NCBI GenBank assembly: GCA_964510785.1
Contig: CAZECM010000001.1
Coordinates: forward strand, 1-64,000
From: JAAYZM01 sp964510785
Lineage (GTDB): Bacteria; Actinomycetota; Actinomycetes; Actinomycetales; Cellulomonadaceae
Direction of reading: 5' to 3'
DNA: 64,000 bases
The translations under genes and the position numbers were made by a program. Below, one piece after another: positions 8,130-16,131 of the stretch. Position 1 is the stretch's first letter. Each line of letters opens with the position of its first letter. The notes beneath the pieces are model-generated. The model did no database searches and was not told where the DNA came from. It saw only the letters and a list, made by a program, of their open reading frames with translations.

Positions 8130-9104
8130 ATGACCGCCACGCCCATGCCCTTCGCCCGGGTCGCCGCCTACGGGGAGGACATCCTCGCCGAGGTGGCGAC
8201 CGTCGTCGTCGGCATGGCCGAACCCGTCCGGACCGCGCTCTCCGCGATCCTCGCCGGTGGCCACGTGCTGTTCGAGGACGTGCCGGGCCTCGGCAAGACG
8301 CTCACGGCGCGCACCCTCGCGACGGCGCTCGGGCTCGACTTCCGCCGCTTGCAGTGCACGCCCGACCTGCTGCCCTCCGACATCACGGGCTCGGCCGTGT
8401 TCGACCCGGCGCGCGGTGAGTTCGACTTCCGGCCCGGGCCCATCTTCACGGACCTGCTGCTCGCCGACGAGATCAACCGCACCGCGCCCAAGACGCAGTC
8501 CGCGCTGCTCGAGGCCATGGCCGAGCGACAGGTCACCGTGGACGGCACGACGCGCAAGCTCGAGGTGCCGTTCCACGTGATCGCGACGTCGAACCCCGTC
8601 GAGTACGAGGGCACGTATCCCCTGCCCGAGGCACAGCTCGACCGGTTCATGGTGCGCATCGCGGCCGGGTATCCCGCGCGGGACCAGGAGGTCGACGTGG
8701 TGCAGCGGCGCCTCGCCCGCAAGCGTGAGGAGACCTCGGTGCGCCAGGTGGTCGAGCGCGGGGCGCTCGCCGCGATGCAGGCCGGCGTCGAGGAGCTGCC
8801 CGTGGACCCCGACATCGTCGGCTACTGCGTGGACCTCGTCGCCGCGACCCGTGCGCACGCGGCCGTCGAGATCGGCGCCTCGCCGCGCGGGGCGATCTCC
8901 CTCGTGCTCGTCGCGCGCGCCCGGGCCGTGCTGGCCGGGCGGGACTTCGTGACCCCCGAGGACATCAAGGCCGTCGCGGTGGCCGTGCTCGCGCACCGCA
9001 TCACGCTCACCGCGCAGTCGTGGGCCTCGGGGCTCTCCGCGCAGGACGTGGTCACCGGGCTGCTGAGCGCCGTCCCGACACCTGCCACCTCGCGAGGCCG
9101 CTGA
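8130..9104 (+). CDS. MoxR-family AAA+ ATPase (first copy)
   Basis: 324 residues, ATG preceded by GGAAGGA. Cytoplasmic AAA+ ATPase of the MoxR clade, thought to act as a chaperone maturing protein complexes together with DUF58 and VWA partners. Visible motifs: Walker A EDVPGLGKT (~50-58), LQCTPDLLPSDITG, Walker B LLLADEINR, sensor I IATSNPVEYEGTYPLPEAQLDRF, and the C-terminal lid with SPRGAISL (sensor II region). The DUF58 gene starts 4 bases after its stop, consistent with coupled translation. A paralogue lies at 24705-25697 in a separate Bat-type operon. Confidence 0.94.
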   Translation: MTATPMPFARVAAYGEDILAEVATVVVGMAEPVRTALSAILAGGHVLFEDVPGLGKTLTARTLATALGLDFRRLQCTPDLLPSDITGSAVFDPARGEFDFRPGPIFTDLLLADEINRTAPKTQSALLEAMAERQVTVDGTTRKLEVPFHVIATSNPVEYEGTYPLPEAQLDRFMVRIAAGYPARDQEVDVVQRRLARKREETSVRQVVERGALAAMQAGVEELPVDPDIVGYCVDLVAATRAHAAVEIGASPRGAISLVLVARARAVLAGRDFVTPEDIKAVAVAVLAHRITLTAQSWASGLSAQDVVTGLLSAVPTPATSRGR

Positions 9105-9108
9105 CCCG

Positions 9109-10485
9109 ATGACCGCCGACCCGCTCGCCCGCGACCCGGGGGCCGCACCCGCGACGTGGCGTCCCTCGATGTCCTTCGTCGCGGGGGCGGTCGCGGGCGT
9201 GGTGCTGCTCGCGCTCGGGGTGTTCGCCGGGCGGCCCGACGTCGCGCTGCTCGGCGCCGGGCCGGTCCTCGCGGCGGCGTGGTCCGCGCGCCGGGGCGGG
9301 ACGGGTGGGGTGAGCGCGAGCGAGGACCTCGAGCTCGACAAGAACGGCACGATGTCCGCCGAGAAGCTCACCGCCGTCTACCGCGTGGTCGCGCCCGGCG
9401 CGGGGCACCTGCGGCTGCAGGTCTCCCGGTTCGGGAGCTCCGCCGTCGAGGCGCTCGTCGCGATGGACGACGACGGCGCACGCACCATCACCGTCGCCAC
9501 CGCCTCCGCGCGCAACGGCAGCCAGCCGCTCTTCACGTTCGACCACGTGGCCGTGGGGCCGGCGGGTTCCACCGTGGCCGAGCCGGGACGACTCGACGCG
9601 ACGCAGATCGTCGCCCTGCCCAGGGCTCGCCGTCTGCCACCGCTCCCCTTGCCGTTCCGGCTGCGCGGCCTCACGGGGGCCCACGCCTCGCGGCGTCCCG
9701 GCGACGGCGGTGAGCTGCGCGACGTGCACCAGTTCCAGCCGGGGGACCGCCTCAAGCGCATCGACTGGCGCGTCACCGCGAAGCGCTCCCCGCAGCTCGA
9801 CGAGCTGTACGTGCGGCGGGACTTCGCGCTCGCGGACTCCGTGGTGGTGATCGTGCTCGACTCGCGCGACGACGTGGGGCCCGACGCCGCGACGTGGTCC
9901 GGCGCTGTGCCCGTGCGCCCCGACGAGCACACCTCGCTCGACATCGCCCGGGAGGCCGCCGCGTCCCTCGCGAAGGCGATCGTCGATGCGGGCGACCGGG
10001 TGGCCCTGCGCGACCTCGCCGACGCGCGCCGCCCCCTCGACCCCGGCACGGGACGGCGCCACCTCGACCGGCTCATGTGGCACCTCGCGACCACGTCCCC
10101 GCGCGGGGCGGCCCCCGAGCGGGTGCGCGCGCCGCAGCTGCCCTCGGGGGCGCTCGTCGTCCTGCTGTCCACGTTCCTCGACCCGCATGCCGCGCTCGTG
10201 GCGAGCCAGTGGCGGCGCATGGGGCACCGTGTGGTCGCGATCGACACCCTGCCGCCGCTGCGCACCGGCTCGTTGACGGCGCGCGAGCGGCTCGCGGTGC
10301 GGCTCGTGACGATCGAGCGCACGGACCGGCTCGTCGAGCTCGCGGGCCTCGGGGTCGAGACGTTCGCGTGGGTGCCGTCGGCCGCCGTCGTCGGCCCCGG
10401 CGTCGGGAACCGTGAGCCGGAGGTCGAGCTCATGCGCCTCGCCTACCGCAGCCACGGCCAGCCCGGGAAGCAGGCTGGCCGATGA
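9109..10485 (+). CDS. DUF58 domain membrane protein (first copy)
   Basis: 458 residues. Two N-terminal hydrophobic helices (~20-60), then an extracytoplasmic-like region, and the DUF58 motif GDRLKRIDWRVTAK at ~200-213, followed by a degenerate VWA-like fold beginning VVIVLDSRDD. DUF58 proteins are the usual partner of MoxR ATPases; their role is unproven but is linked to envelope assembly or stress. It follows moxR by 4 bases and overlaps the last gene by 4 bases (ATGA). It is longer than its paralogue at 23726-24691, which lacks the N-terminal helices. Confidence 0.9.
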   Translation: MTADPLARDPGAAPATWRPSMSFVAGAVAGVVLLALGVFAGRPDVALLGAGPVLAAAWSARRGGTGGVSASEDLELDKNGTMSAEKLTAVYRVVAPGAGHLRLQVSRFGSSAVEALVAMDDDGARTITVATASARNGSQPLFTFDHVAVGPAGSTVAEPGRLDATQIVALPRARRLPPLPLPFRLRGLTGAHASRRPGDGGELRDVHQFQPGDRLKRIDWRVTAKRSPQLDELYVRRDFALADSVVVIVLDSRDDVGPDAATWSGAVPVRPDEHTSLDIAREAAASLAKAIVDAGDRVALRDLADARRPLDPGTGRRHLDRLMWHLATTSPRGAAPERVRAPQLPSGALVVLLSTFLDPHAALVASQWRRMGHRVVAIDTLPPLRTGSLTARERLAVRLVTIERTDRLVELAGLGVETFAWVPSAAVVGPGVGNREPEVELMRLAYRSHGQPGKQAGR

Positions 10486-11069
10486 GCGCGCGCGACCTCG
10501 CCCAGATCGACCTCGACCTGCGCCCGAGCGTGCCCGTGGCCGCACTGCGCGTGACCGCCGGTGTCGCGGCGCTGCTCGCCGTGCTGCTCGTGGGCTACCA
10601 AGGCTGGCGCGACGCGATGGGCGCCGACGGGCTGTGGGACGGGTTCGGCAGCCCGCAGCTCGCCGGGTGGTCCGTCTTCCTCGGGATCCTCGCGAGCGCG
10701 TGGATCGTGTGGCGCACGCAGGACCACGTGGCACCCGTGCTGTGCGTCGGGATCGGCTTCGCGGCGCTCGCCGGCGACGGCGGGATCTCGTGGCGCACGT
10801 TCCTGCTCGCGGGACTGCTGCTCGTGATGCTGCGCGCCTCGGCACTCGTGGGCGGGCTGTCGTGGCGGGCCCGGGTCGAGGTCGACGTGCTGCGGCCCGT
10901 GGTGCGCTCCACGGCGGGCGTGCTCGTCGCGGTCGTGGCGGCGGGTGGGGTCGCGGGGTTCCTCGACGGCTCGAGCGCGCCGGACCCGGGCATGAAGGTG
11001 ATCGGGGTGCTCGCCGTCATCGTCGCGGCGATCTGGCTCCTGCCGAAGTACTGGCTACGGGGGCGCTGA
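10482..11069 (+). CDS. Multi-helix membrane protein, last gene of the MoxR/DUF58 operon
   Basis: 195 residues with about six predicted membrane helices (for example VTAGVAALLAVLLVGYQGW near the start, VLAVIVAAIWLLPKYWL at the end). No catalytic motif. It overlaps DUF58 by 4 bases, so it belongs to the operon with MoxR. I do not recognise a family; similar short integral proteins occur at the end of such operons in Cellulomonas relatives. The short, basic C-terminus (LRGR) suggests a cytoplasmic end. Confidence 0.72.
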   Translation: MSARDLAQIDLDLRPSVPVAALRVTAGVAALLAVLLVGYQGWRDAMGADGLWDGFGSPQLAGWSVFLGILASAWIVWRTQDHVAPVLCVGIGFAALAGDGGISWRTFLLAGLLLVMLRASALVGGLSWRARVEVDVLRPVVRSTAGVLVAVVAAGGVAGFLDGSSAPDPGMKVIGVLAVIVAAIWLLPKYWLRGR

Positions 11070-11088
11070 GGGCGCCGTCGCGCGCGGA

Positions 11089-11454
11089 TCAGCCGGCGTT
11101 CGTGGTGCCCTCGTACAGGCCGATGTGGTTGCCGTCCGGGTCGGCGACGACCGCCCACCACGAGCTGTCGTCGATCGCAGACTTCTCCATCACGAGGGTC
11201 GCCCCGTTCGCCTTCGCCTTCTCGACCGTCTCGTCGATCGAGTCGACCTCGACGTACGAGCGCGGCTGGGTGAACCCGTCACCACGCGGGGCGAGCCCGC
11301 CGCCGCTGATCTTGTTGGGTGCTTGCCACATCGGATAGCCCTCGAACCCGGGGATCTCCGCGATCTGCCAGCCGAACAGCGTCGAGTAGAACTCCGTCCC
11401 CTTCGCCAGGTCGCTGACCGGGATGTCGATGTGGGTGATGTCTCCGTGCGCCAC
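11089..11454 (-). CDS. VOC-family (glyoxalase/dioxygenase-like) protein
   Basis: 121 residues from a GTG preceded by GGAGG at 6 bases. It has two beta-alpha-beta-beta-beta modules typical of vicinal-oxygen-chelate proteins: ITHIDIPVSDLAKGTEFYST at the N-terminus and SWWAVVADPDGNHIGLYEG at the C-terminus, with His and Glu at the expected metal-ligand positions. Substrate unknown; such small proteins include antibiotic-binding and lyase members. Converges on the MoxR operon with a 19-base gap. Confidence 0.88.
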   Translation of the reverse strand: MAHGDITHIDIPVSDLAKGTEFYSTLFGWQIAEIPGFEGYPMWQAPNKISGGGLAPRGDGFTQPRSYVEVDSIDETVEKAKANGATLVMEKSAIDDSSWWAVVADPDGNHIGLYEGTTNAG

Positions 11455-11548
11455 GGTTGCCTCCGATCGTTGCTGGGCCGAACCCGCGTCTTCACGGTAG
11501 ACCCGGACGCCGACAACGGCGCGGCGAGCCGCAGCGCGCTCGCCCGCG

Positions 11549-12499
11549 CTACACGGGAGCGGGGACCGCCGGTGCCCGACGGCGGGACGTCTCGGCGAGC
11601 AGCACCCCCGCGAGGACGACGCCGCCGCCGAGCACCTGCAGCGCCGACATCGACTCGGCCATGAGCGCCCATGCGAATCCCGCCGCGAGCACGGGTTCGA
11701 GCGTGCCCACGAGGCCCGTGCGCGCCGCGCCGATGCGCGTGAGGCCCTGGACGATCAGCACGTAGGGCGCGGCGGTGCCGAGCACGACGATCCACGCGAC
11801 GAACACCCACAGCGGCAGCTCCGCCGCCGTCGACGGGAGGGTCACGGGTGCGGCGAGCAGGGCGGCGTCGATGGTCCACGGCTGGGCGAGCACCGTCCAG
11901 AACAGGGCCGCGAAGCCCATGGACCAGGCCATCGTGGACCACGGATCGCGCCCGCGCAGCAGGCGCTCGCTGAGCAGGTAGTAGGTGGCGAGCGCGACGG
12001 CGGCCGCGAGGGCGGCGGCGACCCCGACGGCGTCGAGCGCGATCCCGCGCCCCACCTGGGCCACCATGGTCAGCCCGATGAGGCTCAGCGCGAGGGCGAG
12101 CCACACGCGCCGGCGCACCCGTTCGCCGAGCACGAAGCGGGCCCACAGCGCGACGAGCAGCGGCGCCGTGTACTCGAGCAGCAGCGCGATCCCCACGGGC
12201 AGGCGTGCGATCGCCACGAAGTACAGCCACTGCACGAGCGCCACGCCCACGACGCCGAGCACCGCGAGCCCGGCGAGCTGCCGGCGGGTCGCGCGCAGGC
12301 CCTGCGGGCGCATCACGAGGGCCGCGGCGAAGAGGATGACGGCGGCTCCCGCGGTGCGCAGCAGCACGAGGTGTGTTGAGGCGAGGCCCGTCTGCAGGGC
12401 GGTCTTGGCGACCACGCCGTTGAACGCGAACAGCACGGCCGAGGCGGCCACGAGGAGCACGCCGGACCAGGCGTGGGGTGCGAGCGTGTTGCGGGCCAT
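11549..12499 (-). CDS. EamA/RhaT-family DMT transporter
   Basis: 316 residues, ATG start. Ten hydrophobic helices in two EamA repeats of five; the repeats show LFAFNGVVAKTALQTGLAS, LEYTAPLLVALWARFVLGERV and its counterpart VGTLEPVLAAGFAWALMAES. Drug/metabolite superfamily members export amino acids, nucleosides or drugs. The substrate cannot be told from sequence. Single gene; the 94 bases between it and the VOC gene hold nothing I recognise. Confidence 0.9.
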   Translation of the reverse strand: MARNTLAPHAWSGVLLVAASAVLFAFNGVVAKTALQTGLASTHLVLLRTAGAAVILFAAALVMRPQGLRATRRQLAGLAVLGVVGVALVQWLYFVAIARLPVGIALLLEYTAPLLVALWARFVLGERVRRRVWLALALSLIGLTMVAQVGRGIALDAVGVAAALAAAVALATYYLLSERLLRGRDPWSTMAWSMGFAALFWTVLAQPWTIDAALLAAPVTLPSTAAELPLWVFVAWIVVLGTAAPYVLIVQGLTRIGAARTGLVGTLEPVLAAGFAWALMAESMSALQVLGGGVVLAGVLLAETSRRRAPAVPAPV

Positions 12500-12658
12500 C
12501 GAGCGAGGCTATCCGCCGTCGGGCACCTCGATGCACACCTCTGCGCCCGCGGGGCCGCGCCGTCCGCGCCGGACCCTCGTCCGGGGACGGCAGGGGGTGT
12601 TCCACAGGCGGCGCGGGGGACCACGGCGTGGGGAGCGGATCGTCCGTACGGTCGCGGC

Positions 12659-12928
12659 ATGTCATGGATGGACGGATGCACGGACGGTGGGGCGCGTGGT
12701 GGCCTGCCGGGGGAGCTCGACGTCGTGCGGGGGCACGTGTCCGACGCCGTGCTCGCGCTGCGGCGGGCGCTGGTCGCGGACTGGGTGTCGGTCGCCGCGG
12801 ACGGCTACCGAGCGCTCGTGACCGAGCACCTGGCGGCCGTGCGGCGCCTCGGTGCGCAGATCGACGCCGCCGACTCCCTCGTGCGGACGGCGCAGGTCAA
12901 GCGTGAGGAGGCTGGCGGGCCGTGGTAG
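12659..12928 (+). CDS. Small helical protein paired with the downstream hydrolase
   Basis: 89 residues from ATG (MSWMDGCTDGG). After a Gly-rich start it is all helix: LDVVRGHVSDAVLALRRALVADWVSVAADGYRALV, then a second helix AAVRRLGAQIDAADSLVRTAQ. The single W followed seven residues later by Y, helical hairpin and ~90-residue size recall WXG100/ESX-type proteins, but a strict WxG turn is absent. Its stop overlaps the GTG of the alpha/beta hydrolase by 7 bases, so the two are translated together. Type VII or surface-related function is inference. Confidence 0.65.
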   Translation: MSWMDGCTDGGARGGLPGELDVVRGHVSDAVLALRRALVADWVSVAADGYRALVTEHLAAVRRLGAQIDAADSLVRTAQVKREEAGGPW

Positions 12929-14367
12929 GGACGACGACGGCGAACCCCTGGGCGGCTCGACTCCCCGGCGCAGTCGCGATGGTGGGTGGCGAGGAGCTCG
13001 TCGTCACGGGAGGACGGGGTGGCACGTACGCCCGGCTCGAGGACCTCGATCGTTGTGCGAAGGCGCTCGACTCGGCTGCGGACCACCTGGGGTCGGCGTG
13101 GTGGGCCCTGGTTCGCATCCAGGACCGGCTCGAGGGGTGGGGCGCCATGACGCTGGACCCCTCGCCCGAGCGGGTCGCGTCCACCGCTGCGGCCCGTGCA
13201 GCCGCGTCCGCGGTCGAGGCTCTGCGACACGGCCTTGGGGGAACGAAGTCGATCGAGCGCGCGCTCGAGGACGCGGCGCGGGGGGTGCGGACCACTCGAG
13301 CTGAGTACGAGTGCGCAGAGAGCCTTGCCGCGCGCGCGGTGCGCGGGATCGTGAAGGGCTGGACGGCGACCATGACGCTCTCGCCCGCCGGGCCGCTCGT
13401 GCTCGCGGTGCCGTTGGGCATCGCGTTGCGCACCGAGGCGATCCTCGTGCTCGGTGGCGGACCCGTCCCCGGCGACCGCATGCAGGCCTACGTCGGGCTG
13501 ATCGCCAACGCGATCCGGGCGATCCCGCCGGGTCCTCAGCTCCCCTCCGACGACCCCGTGCCGGACGTGAGCGCCTGGGCGAGCGTGCTGCTGAGCAAGA
13601 TCGTGCCGCCGCGCGAGGTCGTCGCGTTGCCGGTCATCGGCAGCGTTCGGAAGACCGGTACGCCGCGCACCGTGCGTGACCTCGTCCAGCCCTTCCGGGA
13701 CGTCGGGACGGTCCGCAAGGACGGCAGCTATCGAGGTGACGGCGTGGTCGTCACGAAGGTGCGCCGCCCGGACGGCACCACGGCCTGGTCCGTCACGATC
13801 CCGGGGACCCAGAAGGCGGGCCTCGGCTGGGAGGATCACCCCTTCGACAACGGTGCGAACCTCGCTCTCGAGGGAGGGGTGCGGGCCGACTCGACGCGCG
13901 CGGTGCTCGCCGCGATGGCCGAGGCAGGGGTGCGGCCCGAGGATCCCGTGGTCCTCACTGGCCACTCCCAGGGCGGGCTCGTGGCCCAGCAGATCGCCGC
14001 CTCGGGCACCCACGCGGTTGCGGCCGTCCTCACGATCGGCTCACCGACGGGCACGCGCACGATGCGCTCGAAGGTCCCCACCCTCCACGTCGAGCACGGC
14101 AGCGACCCGGTCGCCCCGCTCGACGCGCGCGCCAACCGCGACGACGAGCTGACCACCACGGTGCGTCGCGACCTCAAGGACGAGCGCGCTCGTTCGGTGC
14201 TGCAGTCGCACGCGACCGCGACCTACGAGGAGACCGCGGGGATGATCGACCGGAGCCGCGACCCCTCGGTCGCGTCGTTCCTCGAGTCGGTCGAGGAGGC
14301 TCTCGGGTCAGACGGCGAGGCCGTGTCCCGGACGTACTCGGTTCACCGCTTGGACACGGCGCGCTGA
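12922..14367 (+). CDS. Large alpha/beta hydrolase (lipase-like) with helical N-terminal region
   Basis: 481 residues, GTG start overlapping the small upstream gene. Residues ~30-150 are helical (LDRCAKALDSAADHLGSAWWALVRIQ), resembling the N-terminal helices of WXG/PE-like fused effectors. A hydrophobic stretch follows at ~155-180. The C-terminal ~250 residues form an alpha/beta hydrolase with nucleophile elbow GHSQGG and WSVTIPGTQ / LTIGSPTGTRTM strands, and HGSDPVAPLDAR near the expected Asp; a late His in LQSHATATYEET completes a plausible triad. Probably acts on lipids or peptides at the envelope; no signal peptide is visible. Its tail overlaps the convergent PF04020 gene by 25 bases. Confidence 0.8.
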   Translation: MVGTTTANPWAARLPGAVAMVGGEELVVTGGRGGTYARLEDLDRCAKALDSAADHLGSAWWALVRIQDRLEGWGAMTLDPSPERVASTAAARAAASAVEALRHGLGGTKSIERALEDAARGVRTTRAEYECAESLAARAVRGIVKGWTATMTLSPAGPLVLAVPLGIALRTEAILVLGGGPVPGDRMQAYVGLIANAIRAIPPGPQLPSDDPVPDVSAWASVLLSKIVPPREVVALPVIGSVRKTGTPRTVRDLVQPFRDVGTVRKDGSYRGDGVVVTKVRRPDGTTAWSVTIPGTQKAGLGWEDHPFDNGANLALEGGVRADSTRAVLAAMAEAGVRPEDPVVLTGHSQGGLVAQQIAASGTHAVAAVLTIGSPTGTRTMRSKVPTLHVEHGSDPVAPLDARANRDDELTTTVRRDLKDERARSVLQSHATATYEETAGMIDRSRDPSVASFLESVEEALGSDGEAVSRTYSVHRLDTAR

Positions 14368-14750
14368 GCCGTCTGGGCGGGCACCCTGAAGAACACGTTG
14401 AGGAAGAACGTGGCGATCGCGATGATGAGCGCACCGAGCACGGCCGTGCCGAAGTTGTCGATCGTGAATCCCCACGGCAGGAAGCTCGTGATCCACGCGG
14501 CGAGCATCAGCATGAGTGCGTTGACGACGATCGCGAGCAGCCCGAGCGTCAGGATGTACAGCGGGAACGCGAGCACCTTGACGACCGACTTCACGAACAT
14601 GTTCACGAGCCCGAACACGAGCGCGACCACGGCGAGTACCCCGACCGTGGGCCAGAACTCTCGTGCGCCGACCAGCTCCATGCCTGGCAGGAGCCACGTC
14701 GCGAGCCAGATGGCCGCCCCGGTGATGATGATGCGGATCAGTGTCTGCAT
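14343..14750 (-). CDS. Phage holin family protein / four-helix membrane protein (PF04020)
   Basis: 135 residues with four membrane helices and the repeated pattern VFGLVNMFVKSVVKVLAFPLY...LGLLAIVVNALMLML typical of the Mycobacterium Rv0882/YvlD-like PF04020 group. Function unknown; the holin name is historical and no prophage genes are nearby. The only possible in-frame start is the ATG at 14750, with GGAGG just one base upstream, too close for normal initiation; the next upstream in-frame codon is a stop. The message may be leaderless or weakly translated. Tail-to-tail overlap with the hydrolase gene. Confidence 0.85.
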   Translation of the reverse strand: MQTLIRIIITGAAIWLATWLLPGMELVGAREFWPTVGVLAVVALVFGLVNMFVKSVVKVLAFPLYILTLGLLAIVVNALMLMLAAWITSFLPWGFTIDNFGTAVLGALIIAIATFFLNVFFRVPAQTAQRAVSKR

Positions 14751-14806
14751 GCCTCCATAGTTTCACTTCGCCCCGGCGGCCGCCTACCGATGCGAGGATG
14801 GGCGCC

Positions 14807-15874
14807 GTGAGTGCTGACCGCCCCCGGCTGCGCGCCGTCGTCGACGACCTCCCCGCCTACGTTCCCGGGGCGAGCGTCCCCGTGGGGGCGGCGGCGTTCA
14901 AGCTCTCCTCGAACGAGAACCCGTACCCACCGCTGCCCTCGGTGCTCGCGGCGATCCAGGACGCCGCGGCGGACGTCAACCGCTACCCCGACATGTTCGC
15001 CACGGAGCTGACCGGGGCGATCGCGGACGCGCTCGGTGTCGGCGCGGACCAGGTGGTCGCGGGCGCCGGATCGGTTGCCGTGCTCGCGCACGTCCTCGAG
15101 ATCGTGGCCGAGCCGGGCGGCGAGGTCGTCTTCCCCTGGCGCTCCTTCGAGGCCTACCCGATCGCCGTCGAGCTCACCGGTGCCACCTCGGTGCGGGTCC
15201 CGGTGTCCGACGACGGCCGCCTGGACCTGCCCGCGATGGCGGCGGCCGTCACGGAGCGCACCCGGGCCGTCCTGATCTGCACGCCCAACAACCCGACGGG
15301 CCCGGCGGTGCGCCAGGCCGAGCTCGACGAGTTCCTCGCCGCCGTGCCGCGCCGCGTGCTCGTGCTGGTCGACGAGGCGTACGTCGAGTTCGTGCGCGAC
15401 CCGGCGGCCGTGGACGGGCTCGCGACGCTGCGCGCCCACCCCAACGTGGTGCTGCTGCGCACGTTCTCGAAGGCCTACGGGCTCGCTGGGCTGCGGCTCG
15501 GCTTCGCGGTTGCCCGGCCGCGGATCGCCCAGGCCATCCGCAAGGCATCGACCCCGTTCGGGGTGTCCCACGTGGCACAGCTCGCCGGGGTCGCTTCCCT
15601 GCGAGCCAAGAGCGAGCTCCTGGCGCGCGTGGATGCGCTCTTGGCCGAGCGTGCCCAGCTCCTGCACGGCCTGCGCGCCGCCGGGTTGCCCGTGCTCGAC
15701 TCCGAGGCGAACTTCGTGTGGCTCCCGCTCGGTGACTCGGCCGCACGGTTCGCTGCGGATGCGTCGGCGGCCGGCGTCATCGTCCGCCCCTTCCAGGGCG
15801 ACGGCGTGCGCATCTCCGTGGGCGAGTCCGACGCGACCGACACGCTCCTCACCTTCGCCACCCACTGGTCCTGA
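14807..15874 (+). CDS. hisC: Histidinol-phosphate / aromatic aminotransferase
   Basis: 355 residues from GTG (VSADRPRLRAV), chosen because GAGG lies nine bases upstream; an ATG three codons earlier (14798) has that GAGG directly abutting it. Fold-type I PLP enzyme: FKLSSNENPYPPLPSV substrate-binding start, CTPNNPTGPAV, DEAYVEFV, and TFSKAYGLAGLRLGF with the Schiff-base Lys. This version, lacking a his operon, resembles actinobacterial Pat/HisC2 enzymes that act on phenylalanine or histidinol phosphate; specificity is unresolved. Single gene divergent from the PF04020 gene. Confidence 0.88.
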   Translation: MSADRPRLRAVVDDLPAYVPGASVPVGAAAFKLSSNENPYPPLPSVLAAIQDAAADVNRYPDMFATELTGAIADALGVGADQVVAGAGSVAVLAHVLEIVAEPGGEVVFPWRSFEAYPIAVELTGATSVRVPVSDDGRLDLPAMAAAVTERTRAVLICTPNNPTGPAVRQAELDEFLAAVPRRVLVLVDEAYVEFVRDPAAVDGLATLRAHPNVVLLRTFSKAYGLAGLRLGFAVARPRIAQAIRKASTPFGVSHVAQLAGVASLRAKSELLARVDALLAERAQLLHGLRAAGLPVLDSEANFVWLPLGDSAARFAADASAAGVIVRPFQGDGVRISVGESDATDTLLTFATHWS

Positions 15875-15935
15875 CCCGCCCCACTGGTCCTGACGCACCC
15901 ACACGATCGCCGCTCGCCCTCTCGCCGCTCGGAAC

Positions 15936-15974
15936 TTGAAGGGTTGCGACCGACATCCGTGCGCAGCCCTTCGG
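15936..15974. repeat. Dispersed hairpin repeat, copy A
   Basis: Stem GAAGGGTTGCG (15938-15948) pairs with CGCAGCCCTTC (15962-15972), ten Watson-Crick pairs plus one G-T, around a loop containing CATCCGTG. The same sequence, with compensating differences, recurs at 29259-29295. It lies between the aminotransferase gene and the 2-oxoacid dehydrogenase operon and may act as a terminator or repeat family. Confidence 0.65.
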
Positions 15975-16051
15975 GTTGCGCGCGCGGCGACCGTGCGGCG
16001 CACTTGTACAACACGATTGTCCCGAGTGTGGCGAAAGGTTTCCCGCGCAAC

Positions 16052-16080
16052 CTACGGTCCCGTAGCCTACGCTGTCGTAG
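16052..16080 (+). promoter_or_regulatory. Tandem palindromic operators of the 2-oxoacid dehydrogenase operon
   Basis: Two adjacent copies of CTACG-N4-CGTAG (16052-16065 with GTCC, 16067-16080 with CTGT), centres 15 bases apart, lie ~52 bases before the E1-alpha start. A further palindrome TTGTACAA is at 16004-16011. The arrangement suggests a dimeric repressor of the TetR or GntR type; the regulator is not encoded next door. Confidence 0.6.
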
Positions 16081-16131
16081 GTTCGCGCACCCAGGGCGAA
16101 CCAGAGACCCGGAGACGACGAGGAGACTCGC

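Noticed and set aside
14343..14750. Prophage holin
   Set aside because: PF04020 members are ordinary membrane proteins and there are no phage genes in the window.
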